Notes: generated from the sequence alone by a model not told the origin. A DNA stretch of 64,000 nucleotides from JARRNE01 sp963824085 (GCA_963824085.1 CAWGNT010000026.1:1-64000); one strand, 5' to 3'; numbered from the stretch's first letter, positions 52,608 to 63,027 are shown. Numbers and translations: made by a program.

Positions 52608-52988
52608 ATGGCCGTTTCCAAAGAAGAGATTCTGGAAGCCATCGCCAACATGACCGTCATGGAGGTCGTGGAGCTTATCAGTGCGATGGAAGAGAAGTTC
52701 GGTGTGACAGCGGCAGCCGCGGTGGCGGCTGCGCCTGCCGCGGCCGGGGGCGGCGAGGCCGCTGCCGCGGAAGAGCAGACCGAGTTCGATGTGGTGCTGA
52801 CCTCGTTTGGCGCCAACAAGGTGTCCGTTATCAAGACGGTACGGGCGCTGACCGGTCTCGGGCTGAAGGAGGCAAAGGACGCCGTAGAAGGCGTTCCGAC
52901 GACCGTCAAGGAGGCCGTCTCGAAGGCGGATGCGGAAGACGCCAAGAAGCAGCTTGAAGAGGCGGGAGCGACCGTCGAGATCAAATAA
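52608..52988 (+). CDS. rplL: 50S ribosomal protein L7/L12
   Basis: 126 residues: an N-terminal dimerisation helix pair, an Ala/Gly-rich hinge (AAAAVAAAPAAAGGGEAAAAEE), and the C-terminal factor-binding domain (GANKVSVIKTVRALTGLGLKEAKDAVEGVPTTVKE). Ribosome binding site TTAGGAG. An attenuator-like hairpin overlaps its stop. Confidence 0.97.
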   Translation: MAVSKEEILEAIANMTVMEVVELISAMEEKFGVTAAAAVAAAPAAAGGGEAAAAEEQTEFDVVLTSFGANKVSVIKTVRALTGLGLKEAKDAVEGVPTTVKEAVSKADAEDAKKQLEEAGATVEIK

Positions 52989-53009
52989 CGGCGCCATTGC
53001 GCCGTTCTT
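52987..53009 (+). terminator. Attenuator between rplL and rpoB
   Basis: AACGGCGC-CATT-GCGCCGTT followed by CTTC overlaps the rplL stop codon. A partial terminator at this point, reducing transcription into rpoBC, is well known in E. coli. A second stem (GGCGGT-CTGAG-ACCGCC) follows at 53034-53050. Confidence 0.65.
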
Positions 53010-53228
53010 CGTACGGTGCGGAAATTGGGCTGGCGGTCTGAGACCGCCGGCCTGTTGCTATTTCTCTAATGGCCGGTCCAGGGCGATTCGGCCGTCATCC
53101 CGATCGCAGCCGGCCAAATCCGCTAAGGCTTGGCCAGGCGAACCGCTGAGGTCGGCGCAGGGACGCCCAGGGTAGGGCAGGAACGCGCCGCCCGGCACAT
53201 TCTCCAAGCATTTCTGAGGAAAGGCAGC

Positions 53229-56200
53229 ATGGCCTATTCGTTCACCGAGAAGAAGCGCATTCGCAAAGACTTCGGGAAGCGTCCGACGATTTTGGACGTG
53301 CCCTTCCTGCTCGCGACGCAGATCGATTCCTATCGGGACTATCTTCAGGACCAAGTGCCTCCTGGCCAGCGCGCCGAGGTCGGTCTGCACGCTGCCTTTC
53401 GGAGTGTCTTCCCCATCGAGAGCTACTCCGGCAACGCGGTGTTGGAGTACGTCAGCTACCGCCTTGGTGAGCCGGCGTTCGACGTGCGTGAGTGCCACCT
53501 GCGCGGTGCAACCTACGCCGCGCCCTTGCGTGTGCTGCTTCGGTTGGTGATCTACGACAAGGAGGCACCTGCCGGCTCCAAGGTCGTCAAAGACATCAAG
53601 GAGCAAGAGGTCTACATGGGTGAGCTCCCGCTCATGACCGAGACCGGCACCTTCATTATCAACGGGACCGAGCGAGTGATCGTCTCCCAGCTGCACCGCT
53701 CGCCCGGTGTCTTCTTCGATCACGACAAGGGCAAGACCCATTCCTCGGGCAAGCTCCTGTTCTCGGCCCGTGTGATCCCCTATCGCGGGTCCTGGCTGGA
53801 CTTCGAGTTCGATCCCAAGGACAACGTCTTCGTGCGCATCGATCGCAGGCGCAAGCTACCTGCCACCATCCTGCTGCGCGGGCTTGGGTACAACACCGAG
53901 CAGATTCTCGAGCGTTTTTTCGACACGGATGTCTTTCACCTCACCTCCGACGCCATTGAGCTGGAGCTCGTGCCCGAGCGTCTGAGGGGCGAGACGGTAG
54001 GCTTTGATGTCGTCATCGGGGATGAGGTGCTGGTCGAATCCGGGCGACGCGTAACGGCGCGCCACATCCGCGAGCTTCAGAAGGGAGGCATAGAACGTCT
54101 CGCCGTGCCCGGCGAATTCGTAATTGGGCGTACGATTGCGCGCACCTTGGTGGATACGGACACCGGTGAGGTTCTAGCCGAAGCCAATGCGGTACTGACG
54201 GGCGAGTTGCTGGAGACCTTGCGCGAAAAGGGCGTGCAGCGGGTCGAGACCCTTTTCGTCAACGATCTAGATCACGGGCCCTACATCTCCGAGACACTCC
54301 GCATCGATCCGACCACCACCGATCTGGAGGCCCAGGTCGAGATCTACCGGATGATGCGCCCGGGCGAGCCGCCCACGAAGGAGGCGGCCCAGAACCTCTT
54401 TCACAACCTCTTTTTCGCCCCCGACCGCTACGATCTCTCCGCGGTCGGACGCATGAAATTCAACCGCCGTCTGGCGCGTGGGACGGAAGAGGGACCGGGA
54501 ATCCTGTATGACGGCTGCTACTTCGGCGGCCGTACCGACGACCTCTCGCAGCAGCTCAATCGCGAGTACGCCGATACCTCCGATATCATCGATGCGCTCA
54601 AGGTGCTGGTTGAGCTGCGCAACGGCCGCGGCAGCGTGGACGACATCGACCACCTCGGCAATCGGCGCATTCGCTGCGTGGGGGAGATGGCGGAGAACCA
54701 GTTCCGCGTTGGCCTCGTGCGCGTCGAGCGCGCCGTCAAAGAGCGTCTCTCGCTCGCCGAGTCCGAGGGGCTGATGCCCCAGGAGCTCATCAACGCGAAG
54801 CCGGTGTCGGCGGCGATCAAGGAGTTCTTCGGTTCGAGCCAGCTCAGCCAGTTCATGGACCAGAACAACCCGCTCTCCGAGGTAACCCACAAGCGCCGCG
54901 TCTCGGCCCTTGGTCCGGGCGGTCTCGCGCGGGAGCGGGCCGGGTTCGAGGTGCGCGACGTGCATCCGACCCATTACGGCCGCGTCTGCCCGATCGAGAC
55001 CCCTGAAGGCCCCAACATCGGCTTGATCAACTCGTTGGCGGTGTTCGCCCGCACCAACAAGTACGGATTCCTCGAAACACCTTACCGGCGCGTCGAGGAC
55101 GGGCGGGTGACCAACGACATCGAGTACCTCTCGGCGATCGAGGAGGGCAACTTCGTCATCGCCCAGGCGAACGCGACCCTGGACGGGGAGGGCAGGCTGG
55201 TGGATGCGCTGGTGTCTTGCCGCCACCAGAACGAGTTCACCCTGAAGGCGCCGGAGGAGGTCCAGTATATGGACGTCTCACCCCGCCAGATCGTGTCCGT
55301 GGCTGCCTCACTGATTCCCTTCCTGGAGCACGACGACGCCAACCGTGCACTCATGGGCTCCAACATGCAGCGTCAGGCGGTACCCACTTTGCGCGCCGAG
55401 AAGCCGCTGGTAGGAACCGGCATGGAGCGGGTGGTGGCGGTCGACTCCGGTGTCACCGTGGTGGCGAAGCGCGGCGGCCTGGTGGAATCGGTGGATGCCG
55501 CGCGCATCGTGGTGCGGGTCAACGACGAGGAGGCAGTTCCGGGCGTCCCGGGTGTAGACATCTACAACCTGACCAAGTACACGCGCTCCAATCAGAATAC
55601 CTGCATCAATCAGCGGCCGCTGGTCAAACCCGGCGATGTCATTGCCCGCGGTGACGTATTGGCGGACGGACCCTCTACCGACATGGGTGAGCTGGCGCTG
55701 GGGCAGAATCTGCGCGTCGCCTTCATGCCTTGGAACGGCTACAACTTCGAGGACTCCATCCTCATCTCCGAGCGGGTGGTGAAGGAGGACCGCTTCACCA
55801 GCATCCACATCGAGGAGCTCACCTGTCTCGCCCGGGACACCAAGCTCGGACCGGAGGAGATCTCGGGGGACATCCCGAACGTGGGCGAGGCAGCCCTATC
55901 GAAGCTCGACGAGTCCGGCATCGTCTACGTGGGCGCCGAGGTGCGCGACGGCGACATCCTGGTGGGGAAAGTCACCCCGAAGGGGGAGACTCAGCTGACA
56001 CCGGAAGAGAAGCTGCTGCGGGCCATCTTCGGCGAAAAGGCTTCCGACGTGAAGGACACCTCGCTGCGGCTGCCGTCGGGCATGTCCGGTACCGTAGTCG
56101 ATGTACAGGTCTTTACCCGCGACGGCGTGGAGAAGGACAAGCGGGCGCTCCAGATCGAGGAGCAGGAGCTCGAGCGAGTGCGCAAGGACCTCGCCGACCA

Positions 56201-57383
56201 GCTGCGCATAATGGAGAACGACACCTTCGACCGCGTCGAGCGGATGTTGATCGGCAAGACGGCCGACGGCGGTCCGCGCGGGCTCAAGGCCGGGGCCAAG
56301 ATCAGCAAGACCTATCTGCACGATCTCGCCGACAGCGACGGCAAGGACAAGTGGCTCGAGATCCGCTTGCGAAGCGAGGATTCAGCAGCGCAGCTCGAGG
56401 CGGTCGCGGGCCAGATCAAGCAGCAGCGCGAGGAGTTCCGCGAGCGGTTCGAGGCCAAGAGACGCAAGATTACGAGCGGTGACGACCTCGCTCCCGGCGT
56501 CCTCAAGATGGTGAAGGTCTACGTCGCCGTGAAGCGGCGCGTCCAACCGGGCGACAAGATGGCGGGCCGCCACGGGAACAAGGGCGTTATCTCGATGATC
56601 GTACCAGTTGAGGACATGCCCTTCTCCGCCGATGGCGAGCCGGTGGACATCGTGCTCAACCCGCTCGGTGTTCCTTCCCGTATGAACGTCGGCCAGGTAC
56701 TCGAGACCCATCTCGGCTGGGCCGCCAAGGGATTGGGCTACAAGATCGGTCAGATGCTCCAGGCGCATGCGGCGGTTACGGAGCTGCGTGGGTACTTGGA
56801 GCAGATCTACAACGGAAGCGGGCGCAAGGAGGACCTAGCGACCCTGACCGAGGACGATCTGCTCGAATTATGCCGACACCTGACCGCCGGGGTTCCGCTT
56901 GCGACCCCAGTCTTCGACGGCGCCTCGGAGGACGAGATTCGGGCCATGCTGCGTCTGGCCAGCCTGCCCGAGCACGGGCAGACCGTGCTTTTCGACGGCC
57001 GCACGGGTGATCCCTTCGAGCGGCCGGTGACGGTGGGCTATATGTACATGCTGAAGCTCAATCACCTGGTCGACGACAAGATGCACGCGCGCTCGACCGG
57101 TCCATACAGTCTGGTCACTCAGCAGCCTCTGGGTGGCAAGGCGCAGTTCGGTGGGCAGCGCTTCGGCGAGATGGAGGTATGGGCGCTTGAGGCCTATGGA
57201 GCGGCCTACACCCTCCAGGAGATGCTCACGGTCAAGTCCGACGACGTGAACGGGCGCACTCGCATGTACAAGAACATCGTCGACGGAGATCACCGGATGG
57301 AGGCGGGTATGCCCGAGTCCTTCAACGTGCTGGTCAAGGAGATCCGCTCCCTGAGCATCAATGTGGAGTTGGAGCAGGATTGA
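53229..57383 (+). CDS. rpoB: RNA polymerase beta subunit
   Basis: A 1,384-residue subunit. The rifampicin pocket reads SSQLSQFMDQNNPLSEVTHK followed by RRVSALGPGG, with the usual susceptible residues. HPTHYGRVCPIETPEGPNIGLI, GYNFEDSILISERVV, VKRRVQPGDKMAGRHGNKGV and the C-terminal QPLGGKAQFGGQRFGEMEVWALEAYGA are intact. ATG 53229 has AGGAAAGG upstream. rpoC follows after 70 bases. Confidence 0.98.
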   Translation: MAYSFTEKKRIRKDFGKRPTILDVPFLLATQIDSYRDYLQDQVPPGQRAEVGLHAAFRSVFPIESYSGNAVLEYVSYRLGEPAFDVRECHLRGATYAAPLRVLLRLVIYDKEAPAGSKVVKDIKEQEVYMGELPLMTETGTFIINGTERVIVSQLHRSPGVFFDHDKGKTHSSGKLLFSARVIPYRGSWLDFEFDPKDNVFVRIDRRRKLPATILLRGLGYNTEQILERFFDTDVFHLTSDAIELELVPERLRGETVGFDVVIGDEVLVESGRRVTARHIRELQKGGIERLAVPGEFVIGRTIARTLVDTDTGEVLAEANAVLTGELLETLREKGVQRVETLFVNDLDHGPYISETLRIDPTTTDLEAQVEIYRMMRPGEPPTKEAAQNLFHNLFFAPDRYDLSAVGRMKFNRRLARGTEEGPGILYDGCYFGGRTDDLSQQLNREYADTSDIIDALKVLVELRNGRGSVDDIDHLGNRRIRCVGEMAENQFRVGLVRVERAVKERLSLAESEGLMPQELINAKPVSAAIKEFFGSSQLSQFMDQNNPLSEVTHKRRVSALGPGGLARERAGFEVRDVHPTHYGRVCPIETPEGPNIGLINSLAVFARTNKYGFLETPYRRVEDGRVTNDIEYLSAIEEGNFVIAQANATLDGEGRLVDALVSCRHQNEFTLKAPEEVQYMDVSPRQIVSVAASLIPFLEHDDANRALMGSNMQRQAVPTLRAEKPLVGTGMERVVAVDSGVTVVAKRGGLVESVDAARIVVRVNDEEAVPGVPGVDIYNLTKYTRSNQNTCINQRPLVKPGDVIARGDVLADGPSTDMGELALGQNLRVAFMPWNGYNFEDSILISERVVKEDRFTSIHIEELTCLARDTKLGPEEISGDIPNVGEAALSKLDESGIVYVGAEVRDGDILVGKVTPKGETQLTPEEKLLRAIFGEKASDVKDTSLRLPSGMSGTVVDVQVFTRDGVEKDKRALQIEEQELERVRKDLADQLRIMENDTFDRVERMLIGKTADGGPRGLKAGAKISKTYLHDLADSDGKDKWLEIRLRSEDSAAQLEAVAGQIKQQREEFRERFEAKRRKITSGDDLAPGVLKMVKVYVAVKRRVQPGDKMAGRHGNKGVISMIVPVEDMPFSADGEPVDIVLNPLGVPSRMNVGQVLETHLGWAAKGLGYKIGQMLQAHAAVTELRGYLEQIYNGSGRKEDLATLTEDDLLELCRHLTAGVPLATPVFDGASEDEIRAMLRLASLPEHGQTVLFDGRTGDPFERPVTVGYMYMLKLNHLVDDKMHARSTGPYSLVTQQPLGGKAQFGGQRFGEMEVWALEAYGAAYTLQEMLTVKSDDVNGRTRMYKNIVDGDHRMEAGMPESFNVLVKEIRSLSINVELEQD

Positions 57384-57453
57384 CTACATATGGTTTCGGT
57401 CTTCCTCGGCCTTCGGCCCTCGGCCGTAGCCCCTCTCCGCAGGAGACATTGCA

Positions 57454-60400
57454 TTGAAAGATTTACTCAAGATTCTGAAGCAGCAGGGTCAGGCGCTCGA
57501 GTTCGACGCCATCAAGATTGGCCTCGCATCGCCGGACATGATCCGGTCGTGGTCCTACGGCGAGGTCAAGAAGCCCGAGACCATCAACTATCGGACGTTC
57601 AAGCCGGAGCGCGACGGACTGTTCTGCGCCAAGATCTTCGGGCCCATCAACGATTACGAGTGCCTGTGCGGCAAGTACAAGCGCCTGAAGCACCGTGGCG
57701 TGGTCTGTGAGAAGTGCGGCGTCGAGGTCACGCTGGCGAAGGTCCGCCGCGAGCGCATGGGGCACATCGATCTGGCGAGCCCGGTAGCCCATATCTGGTT
57801 CTTGAAGTCGCTGCCCTCCCGCATCGGGCTGCTGCTGGACATGACCCTGCGCGACATCGAGCGCATTCTCTACTTCGAGTCCTATGTCGTGGTCGATCCG
57901 GGGATGACCCAGCTAGAGCGGGGTCAGCTTCTGACCGACGAGCAATACTTGGAGGCCCTGGAGGAAAACGGCGACGAGTTCGATGCCCGCATGGGCGCAG
58001 AGGCCGTCTACGAGCTGCTGCGCACGCTCGACCTATCGGTCGAGATCCGCAAGATGCGCGAGGACATCGAGGGCACCAACTCCGAGACCAAGATCAAGAA
58101 GCTAACCAAGCGCCTCAAGCTCGCCGAGTCGCTCGTGGAGTCCGGTAATCGGCCGGAGTGGATGATCCTCACCGTGCTGCCGGTCCTGCCCCCGGAGCTG
58201 CGACCTCTGGTGCCGCTGGACGGTGGGCGCTTCGCGACCTCGGACCTGAACGACCTCTACCGGCGTGTGATCAACCGCAACAACCGCCTGAAGAGGCTGT
58301 TGGACCTGGTTGCCCCAGACATCATCGTGCGCAATGAAAAGCGCATGCTCCAGGAGTCGGTTGACGCCCTGCTGGACAACGGCCGCCGTGGGCGTGCCAT
58401 TACCGGCACCAACAAGCGCCCGCTCAAGTCCCTCGCGGACATGATCAAGGGCAAGCAGGGGCGCTTTCGCCAGAACCTGCTCGGCAAGCGCGTGGACTAC
58501 TCGGGCCGCTCGGTGATCGTGGTGGGTCCGACCCTAAAGCTCCACCAGTGCGGGCTGCCCAAGCGCATGGCCCTCGAGCTCTTCAAGCCCTTCATCTTCA
58601 GCAAGCTGCAGCTGCGCGGGCTGGCCACTACCATCAAGGCGGCGAAGAAGATGGTGGAGCGCGGTGCCCCTGAGGTGTGGGACATCCTGGAAGAGGTCAT
58701 TCGCGAGCACCCGGTTATGCTAAACCGTGCGCCGACCCTACACCGGTTGGGTATTCAGGGCTTCGAGCCGGTGCTGATCGAGGGCAAGGCGATCCAGCTG
58801 CATCCGCTGGTGTGTACCGCATTCAACGCGGACTTCGACGGCGACCAGATGGCCGTTCACGTGCCCCTGTCGCTGGAGGCCCAGCTGGAGGCTCGGGCAC
58901 TCATGATGGCATCGAACAATATCCTTTCGCCGGCGAATGGCGAGCCCATCATTGTGCCCTCCCAGGACGTGGTGCTGGGACTCTACTACATGACCCGCGA
59001 GCGAGTGGGCGTGCGCGGTGAAGGCAGGGTCTACTCCGGCATCCAGGAGGCTCGGCGAGCCTACGAGTCGGGTCACGCGGACTTGCATTCCCGCGCCAAG
59101 GTGCGCATCCGCGAGGTCCTGCTCGACGAGTCCGGACAGCGTCGGGAGGTAGTGAGTGTCAAGGACACGACGCTTGGTCGGGCACTGGTGTTCGATATCT
59201 TTCCGGATGGTCTTCCCTTCGAGCTTGCCAATCAGGCCCTCGGGAAGAAGCAGATCTCACGTCTGATCAACACCTGTTATCGGGTGCTGGGCCTGAAGGA
59301 GACCGTGGTCTTTGCCGACCAGGTGATGTATCTCGGGTTTCGCATGGCCACTCGGGCCGGTATCTCCATCGGCCTTGAGGATATGGCGGTACCCGAAGAG
59401 AAGGCGGAGATTCTCGCGCGTGCCGAAACGGAGGTGAAGGAGATCGAGGAGCAGTACGCCTCGGGTCTCGTCACCAATGGGGAGCGCTACAACAAGGTGG
59501 TGGACATCTGGTCGCACACCAACGATCAGGTTGCGAAGGCGATGATGGGCAAGCTCGGTAAGGACCGGCTGGTCGATCGCGACGGGAAGGAGGTCGAGCA
59601 AGATTCCTTCAACTCGATCTACATGATGGCCGACTCGGGCGCCCGCGGCTCGGCGGCACAGATTCGGCAGTTGGCCGGCATGCGCGGACTGATGGCGAAG
59701 CCGGACGGCTCGATCATCGAGACCCCCATTACGGCGAACTTCCGCGAGGGGCTCAACGTCATCCAGTACTTCATCTCCACCCATGGTGCTCGTAAGGGTC
59801 TCGCCGACACGGCCCTCAAGACTGCCAACTCCGGCTACCTGACCCGACGTCTGGTAGACGTGGCTCAGGACATGGTGGTCCTGGAGCAGGACTGCGGCAC
59901 GGAGGATGGGCTGCTCATGGCGCCGATCATCGAGGGCGGCGATGTGGTGGAGCCTTTGCGTGAGCGCATTCTCGGTCGCGTGACGGCGCTCGACGTTTAC
60001 AAGCCCGGGACCGACGAGGTGTTCTGTCCCGCCAGCACACTCCTCGACGAGGGCTGGGTGAAAGATCTCGAGAGCGCCGGTATCGACCAGGTACGGGTGC
60101 GCTCTCCGATCGCCTGCGAGGCCCGGGTCGGCGTGTGCGCACAGTGCTACGGCCGCGACCTGGCGCGCGGCTATCGGGTCAATATGGGTGAGGCGGTCGG
60201 TGTGATTGCCGCCCAGTCCATTGGCGAGCCGGGTACTCAGCTCACGATGCGCACCTTCCACATCGGGGGTGCGGCGTCCCGCGCGGCGGCGGTCAACAGC
60301 ATCGAGATCAAGTCAGCCGGGTCGGTACGGCTGCACAACATCAAGACGGTGCAGCACGGGAGCGGCAACCTGGTTGCGGTATCTCGTTCGGGGGAGCTGA

Positions 60401-61680
60401 CCGTGGTCGATGATCTGGGCCTTGAAAAGGAGCGCTACAAGGTGCCTTACGGCGCAACGCTGCGTGTTGCCGACGGCGATCACGTCAGGGGCGGCCAGAT
60501 CGTCGCCACATGGGATCCGCACACCCACCCGGTCGTGACCGAGGTGGCAGGCTCCTTGCGCTTCGAGGATTTCATCGATGGCGTCACCGTTCAGGGGCAG
60601 ACGGACGAGGTGACCGGATTGACATCGCTCGTCGTGATCGATCCCAAGCAGCGTCCAACGGCAGGCAAGGATTTGCGCCCGATGGTGAAGCTTCTCGACG
60701 AGAACGAGCAGGAGCTCAACATCGCCGGCACTGATATGCCCGCCCGCTACTTCTTGCCGTCGGGCGCTATCGTCAGCCTGGCGGACGGTACCCGAGTCGG
60801 GGTCGGTGACGTCCTCGCGCGCATTCCGCAGGAGTCGAGCAAGACGCGCGACATCACCGGCGGTCTGCCGCGGGTTGCCGACCTCTTCGAGGCGAGAAAA
60901 CCGAAGGATCCGGCACTGCTCGCAGAGGCCTCCGGCACCATTAGCTTCGGCAAGGACACGAAGGGCAAGCAACGGCTCATCATCACGACGGACGACGGTG
61001 AGGCGGTGGAAGAGCTGATCCCCAAGTGGCGCCACGTGAACGTCTTCGAGGGCGAGCGCGTGGAGAGGGGCGAGATGATCTCGGACGGCGAGCTCAACCT
61101 GCACGACATCCTGCGCCTCAAGGGGGTGACAGAGCTCGCCGAGTACCTGGTGAAGGAGATCCAGGACGTATACCGCCTGCAAGGCGTCAAGATAAACGAC
61201 AAGCACATCGAGGTTATCGTGCGCCAAATGCTGCGCAAGGTGGAGGTCACGGACCCGGGCGATACCAAGCTCCTGCGCGGCGAGCAGGCAGAGCACTCGG
61301 CGGTTCTCGCCGAGAACGAGCGGGTGCAGGCGGAAGACAAGTATCCGGCAAAGTTCCAGCCGCTGCTGCTGGGGATAACCAAGGCGTCTCTCGCGACGGA
61401 GTCGTTTATCTCCGCCGCCTCCTTCCAGGAGACCACGCGCGTGCTCACGGAAGCAGCGGTGCGCGGGTCTACGGACCGCCTCAACGGCCTAAAGGAGAAT
61501 GTCATCGTGGGCCGTCTCATTCCGGCCGGTACGGGCCTTTCATCCCATAGCGAGCGGCGTCGCCGCCGACAGGCGGAGCGCGAGCTGGAATCCGAGACGC
61601 AGGGTCGGGTCGAGATGGCCGCGGAGGATCTGGAGCAGGCCCTCAAGCAGGCCCTCAATACCTCCGAGGCAGGAGGCTGA
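57454..61680 (+). CDS. rpoC: RNA polymerase beta-prime subunit
   Basis: A 1,408-residue subunit. The zinc-binding cysteines (CLCGKYKRLKHRGVVCEKCGVEV) and the catalytic NADFDGDQMAVHVPLS are intact, as are the bridge-helix/trigger-loop region (GEAVGVIAAQSIGEPGTQLTMRTFHIGG) and the second zinc cluster (CEARVGVCAQCYG). The start is TTG at 57454 with AGGAGA nine bases upstream. The C-terminus ends in an omega-contact helix. Confidence 0.98.
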   Translation: MKDLLKILKQQGQALEFDAIKIGLASPDMIRSWSYGEVKKPETINYRTFKPERDGLFCAKIFGPINDYECLCGKYKRLKHRGVVCEKCGVEVTLAKVRRERMGHIDLASPVAHIWFLKSLPSRIGLLLDMTLRDIERILYFESYVVVDPGMTQLERGQLLTDEQYLEALEENGDEFDARMGAEAVYELLRTLDLSVEIRKMREDIEGTNSETKIKKLTKRLKLAESLVESGNRPEWMILTVLPVLPPELRPLVPLDGGRFATSDLNDLYRRVINRNNRLKRLLDLVAPDIIVRNEKRMLQESVDALLDNGRRGRAITGTNKRPLKSLADMIKGKQGRFRQNLLGKRVDYSGRSVIVVGPTLKLHQCGLPKRMALELFKPFIFSKLQLRGLATTIKAAKKMVERGAPEVWDILEEVIREHPVMLNRAPTLHRLGIQGFEPVLIEGKAIQLHPLVCTAFNADFDGDQMAVHVPLSLEAQLEARALMMASNNILSPANGEPIIVPSQDVVLGLYYMTRERVGVRGEGRVYSGIQEARRAYESGHADLHSRAKVRIREVLLDESGQRREVVSVKDTTLGRALVFDIFPDGLPFELANQALGKKQISRLINTCYRVLGLKETVVFADQVMYLGFRMATRAGISIGLEDMAVPEEKAEILARAETEVKEIEEQYASGLVTNGERYNKVVDIWSHTNDQVAKAMMGKLGKDRLVDRDGKEVEQDSFNSIYMMADSGARGSAAQIRQLAGMRGLMAKPDGSIIETPITANFREGLNVIQYFISTHGARKGLADTALKTANSGYLTRRLVDVAQDMVVLEQDCGTEDGLLMAPIIEGGDVVEPLRERILGRVTALDVYKPGTDEVFCPASTLLDEGWVKDLESAGIDQVRVRSPIACEARVGVCAQCYGRDLARGYRVNMGEAVGVIAAQSIGEPGTQLTMRTFHIGGAASRAAAVNSIEIKSAGSVRLHNIKTVQHGSGNLVAVSRSGELTVVDDLGLEKERYKVPYGATLRVADGDHVRGGQIVATWDPHTHPVVTEVAGSLRFEDFIDGVTVQGQTDEVTGLTSLVVIDPKQRPTAGKDLRPMVKLLDENEQELNIAGTDMPARYFLPSGAIVSLADGTRVGVGDVLARIPQESSKTRDITGGLPRVADLFEARKPKDPALLAEASGTISFGKDTKGKQRLIITTDDGEAVEELIPKWRHVNVFEGERVERGEMISDGELNLHDILRLKGVTELAEYLVKEIQDVYRLQGVKINDKHIEVIVRQMLRKVEVTDPGDTKLLRGEQAEHSAVLAENERVQAEDKYPAKFQPLLLGITKASLATESFISAASFQETTRVLTEAAVRGSTDRLNGLKENVIVGRLIPAGTGLSSHSERRRRRQAERELESETQGRVEMAAEDLEQALKQALNTSEAGG

Positions 61681-61689
61681 GGGTAGCCA

Positions 61690-61715
61690 CCAGCTTCCAG
61701 CCGCCAGCCTCCAGC
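61690..61715 (+). repeat. CCAGCNN heptad repeat after rpoC
   Basis: Four consecutive heptads (CCAGCTT, CCAGCCG, CCAGCCT, CCAGCGG) begin ten bases after the rpoC stop. This is the longest of three such tracts in the window. Confidence 0.5.
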
Positions 61716-61881
61716 GGGCAGCACCGCTCGGGGGCCTGCAGCGGCTGGAGCAAGGTCGCACCCTTGAGGTCGGAATTGGGCGGATGCCTCGCATGTTGGG
61801 TGCCTGCACGGGATGCGGTCTGGCGCGGCAACGGGGTTGCCCGCCGACCACTATGCGTTATCGTTTGACGGTTCGTCCCCG

Positions 61882-61910
61882 TTGACACTCCATAACGCCG
61901 TCCTTATACT
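61882..61910 (+). promoter_or_regulatory. Sigma-70 promoter of the rpsL-rpsG-fusA operon
   Basis: TTGACA at 61882-61887 and TATACT at 61905-61910 with exactly 17 bases between them. This is the best promoter match in the window and is placed to drive the str operon. Confidence 0.8.
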
Positions 61911-61925
61911 GCCGCGTCTTAGCTC

Positions 61926-61944
61926 AGCCGGCTTAGTGCCGGCT
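61926..61944 (+). promoter_or_regulatory. Leader hairpin of the str operon
   Basis: AGCCGGC-TTAGT-GCCGGCT begins about ten bases after the predicted transcription start and is followed by the T-rich TGATTGTTTC. It could be an early pause or attenuator or a 5'-stabilising stem. Confidence 0.4.
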
Positions 61945-62105
61945 TGATTGTTTCCTGGGCCGGGCGAGTCATCGTCAGGTCACCCTCTGGGTCTACCGCG
62001 AGAGGCGTGAGCCCGCCGCCGACTGGTGGCTTTGCGGCCAATCGTCTGCTTGCCTCTCGGTCCGTTCGAGTCGAAGGCGCGAAGGCGCCGGTGGAGATCG
62101 TTTGC

Positions 62106-62480
62106 ATGGCCACAGTAAACCAACTGGTGCGTAAGCCGCGGAAGCGGAGGGTCGTGAAGAGCGCAGTCCCCGCGCTGGAGTCGTGCCCGCAGAAGCGCGG
62201 GGTCTGCACGCGCGTTTATACGACGACGCCGAAGAAGCCGAACTCGGCGCTCCGCAAGGTGGCACGTGTCCGCCTCACCAACGGTTTCGAGGTGACGTCC
62301 TACATCGGCGGAGAGGGACACAACCTGCAGGAGCACTCCGTGGTGCTGATCCGGGGTGGGCGCGTCAAGGACTTGCCGGGTGTGCGCTATCACACCGTTC
62401 GGGGCACCCTGGATACGTCCGGTGTCGACAAGCGCCGCCAAGGGCGGTCCAAGTACGGCGCCAAGCGACCCAAGAGCTGA
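62106..62480 (+). CDS. rpsL: 30S ribosomal protein S12
   Basis: A 124-residue decoding-centre protein, nearly identical to E. coli S12 in TTTPKKPNSALRKVARVRLT and RGGRVKDLPGVRYHTVRG. Both lysines whose mutation gives streptomycin resistance are wild type. ATG 62106 opens MATVNQLVRKPRKRR. Confidence 0.98.
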   Translation: MATVNQLVRKPRKRRVVKSAVPALESCPQKRGVCTRVYTTTPKKPNSALRKVARVRLTNGFEVTSYIGGEGHNLQEHSVVLIRGGRVKDLPGVRYHTVRGTLDTSGVDKRRQGRSKYGAKRPKS

Positions 62481-62514
62481 CTGTTAGTAAGTCCAAGCCC
62501 TGGAGCCTTCAGAA

Positions 62515-62985
62515 ATGCCGAGAAGACGCATAGTGTCCCGCCGCCAGGTGCTACCGGATCCGAAGTTCGGGAGCGATCTGCTGGCCAAGTTTATCAACAT
62601 GCTCATGGAAGACGGCAAGAAGTCGGTCGCCGAGCGGATCATTTACGGGGCGTTGGACCAGGTGGCGGACAAGAAAGGCGGGGAGCCGCTCGAGTTCCTC
62701 CACCAGGCAATGGAGAACGTCCGCCCGGTGGTCGAGGTCAAATCTCGGCGCGTCGGCGGGGCCACCTATCAGGTGCCCGTGGAGGTGCGTCCCACGCGCC
62801 GCAACTCGCTGGCGATGCGCTGGCTCATCGACGCGGCGAGCAAACGCTCGGAAAAGTCCATGGCCCTGCGGCTCGCCGGAGAGCTCATGGATGCAGCGGA
62901 TTCCCGGGGCTCCGCGGTGAAGAAGAAGGAAGATACCCATCGCATGGCGGAGGCCAACAAGGCCTTCTCCCATTATCGTTGGTGA
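62515..62985 (+). CDS. rpsG: 30S ribosomal protein S7
   Basis: A 156-residue primary 16S-binding protein: MPRRRIVSRRQVLPDPKFGSDLLAKFINMLMEDGKKSVAERIIYGA and KKKEDTHRMAEANKAFSHYRW. It is the second gene of the str operon. Confidence 0.98.
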   Translation: MPRRRIVSRRQVLPDPKFGSDLLAKFINMLMEDGKKSVAERIIYGALDQVADKKGGEPLEFLHQAMENVRPVVEVKSRRVGGATYQVPVEVRPTRRNSLAMRWLIDAASKRSEKSMALRLAGELMDAADSRGSAVKKKEDTHRMAEANKAFSHYRW

Positions 62986-63027
62986 CGACCCTCAAGGGTT
63001 CTCCATTGATTCAGGGCGGTTAAGGTC

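Larger units (their letters stand above)
61681..62105. other. rpoC-rpsL gap: heptad repeat, promoter, leader
   Basis: About 425 bases without a gene. In order they hold a CCAGCNN heptad tract, an unremarkable stretch, a consensus-like promoter at 61882-61910 and a leader of about 190 bases with an early hairpin. An in-frame extension of rpsL through this leader is not protein-like. Confidence 0.6.
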
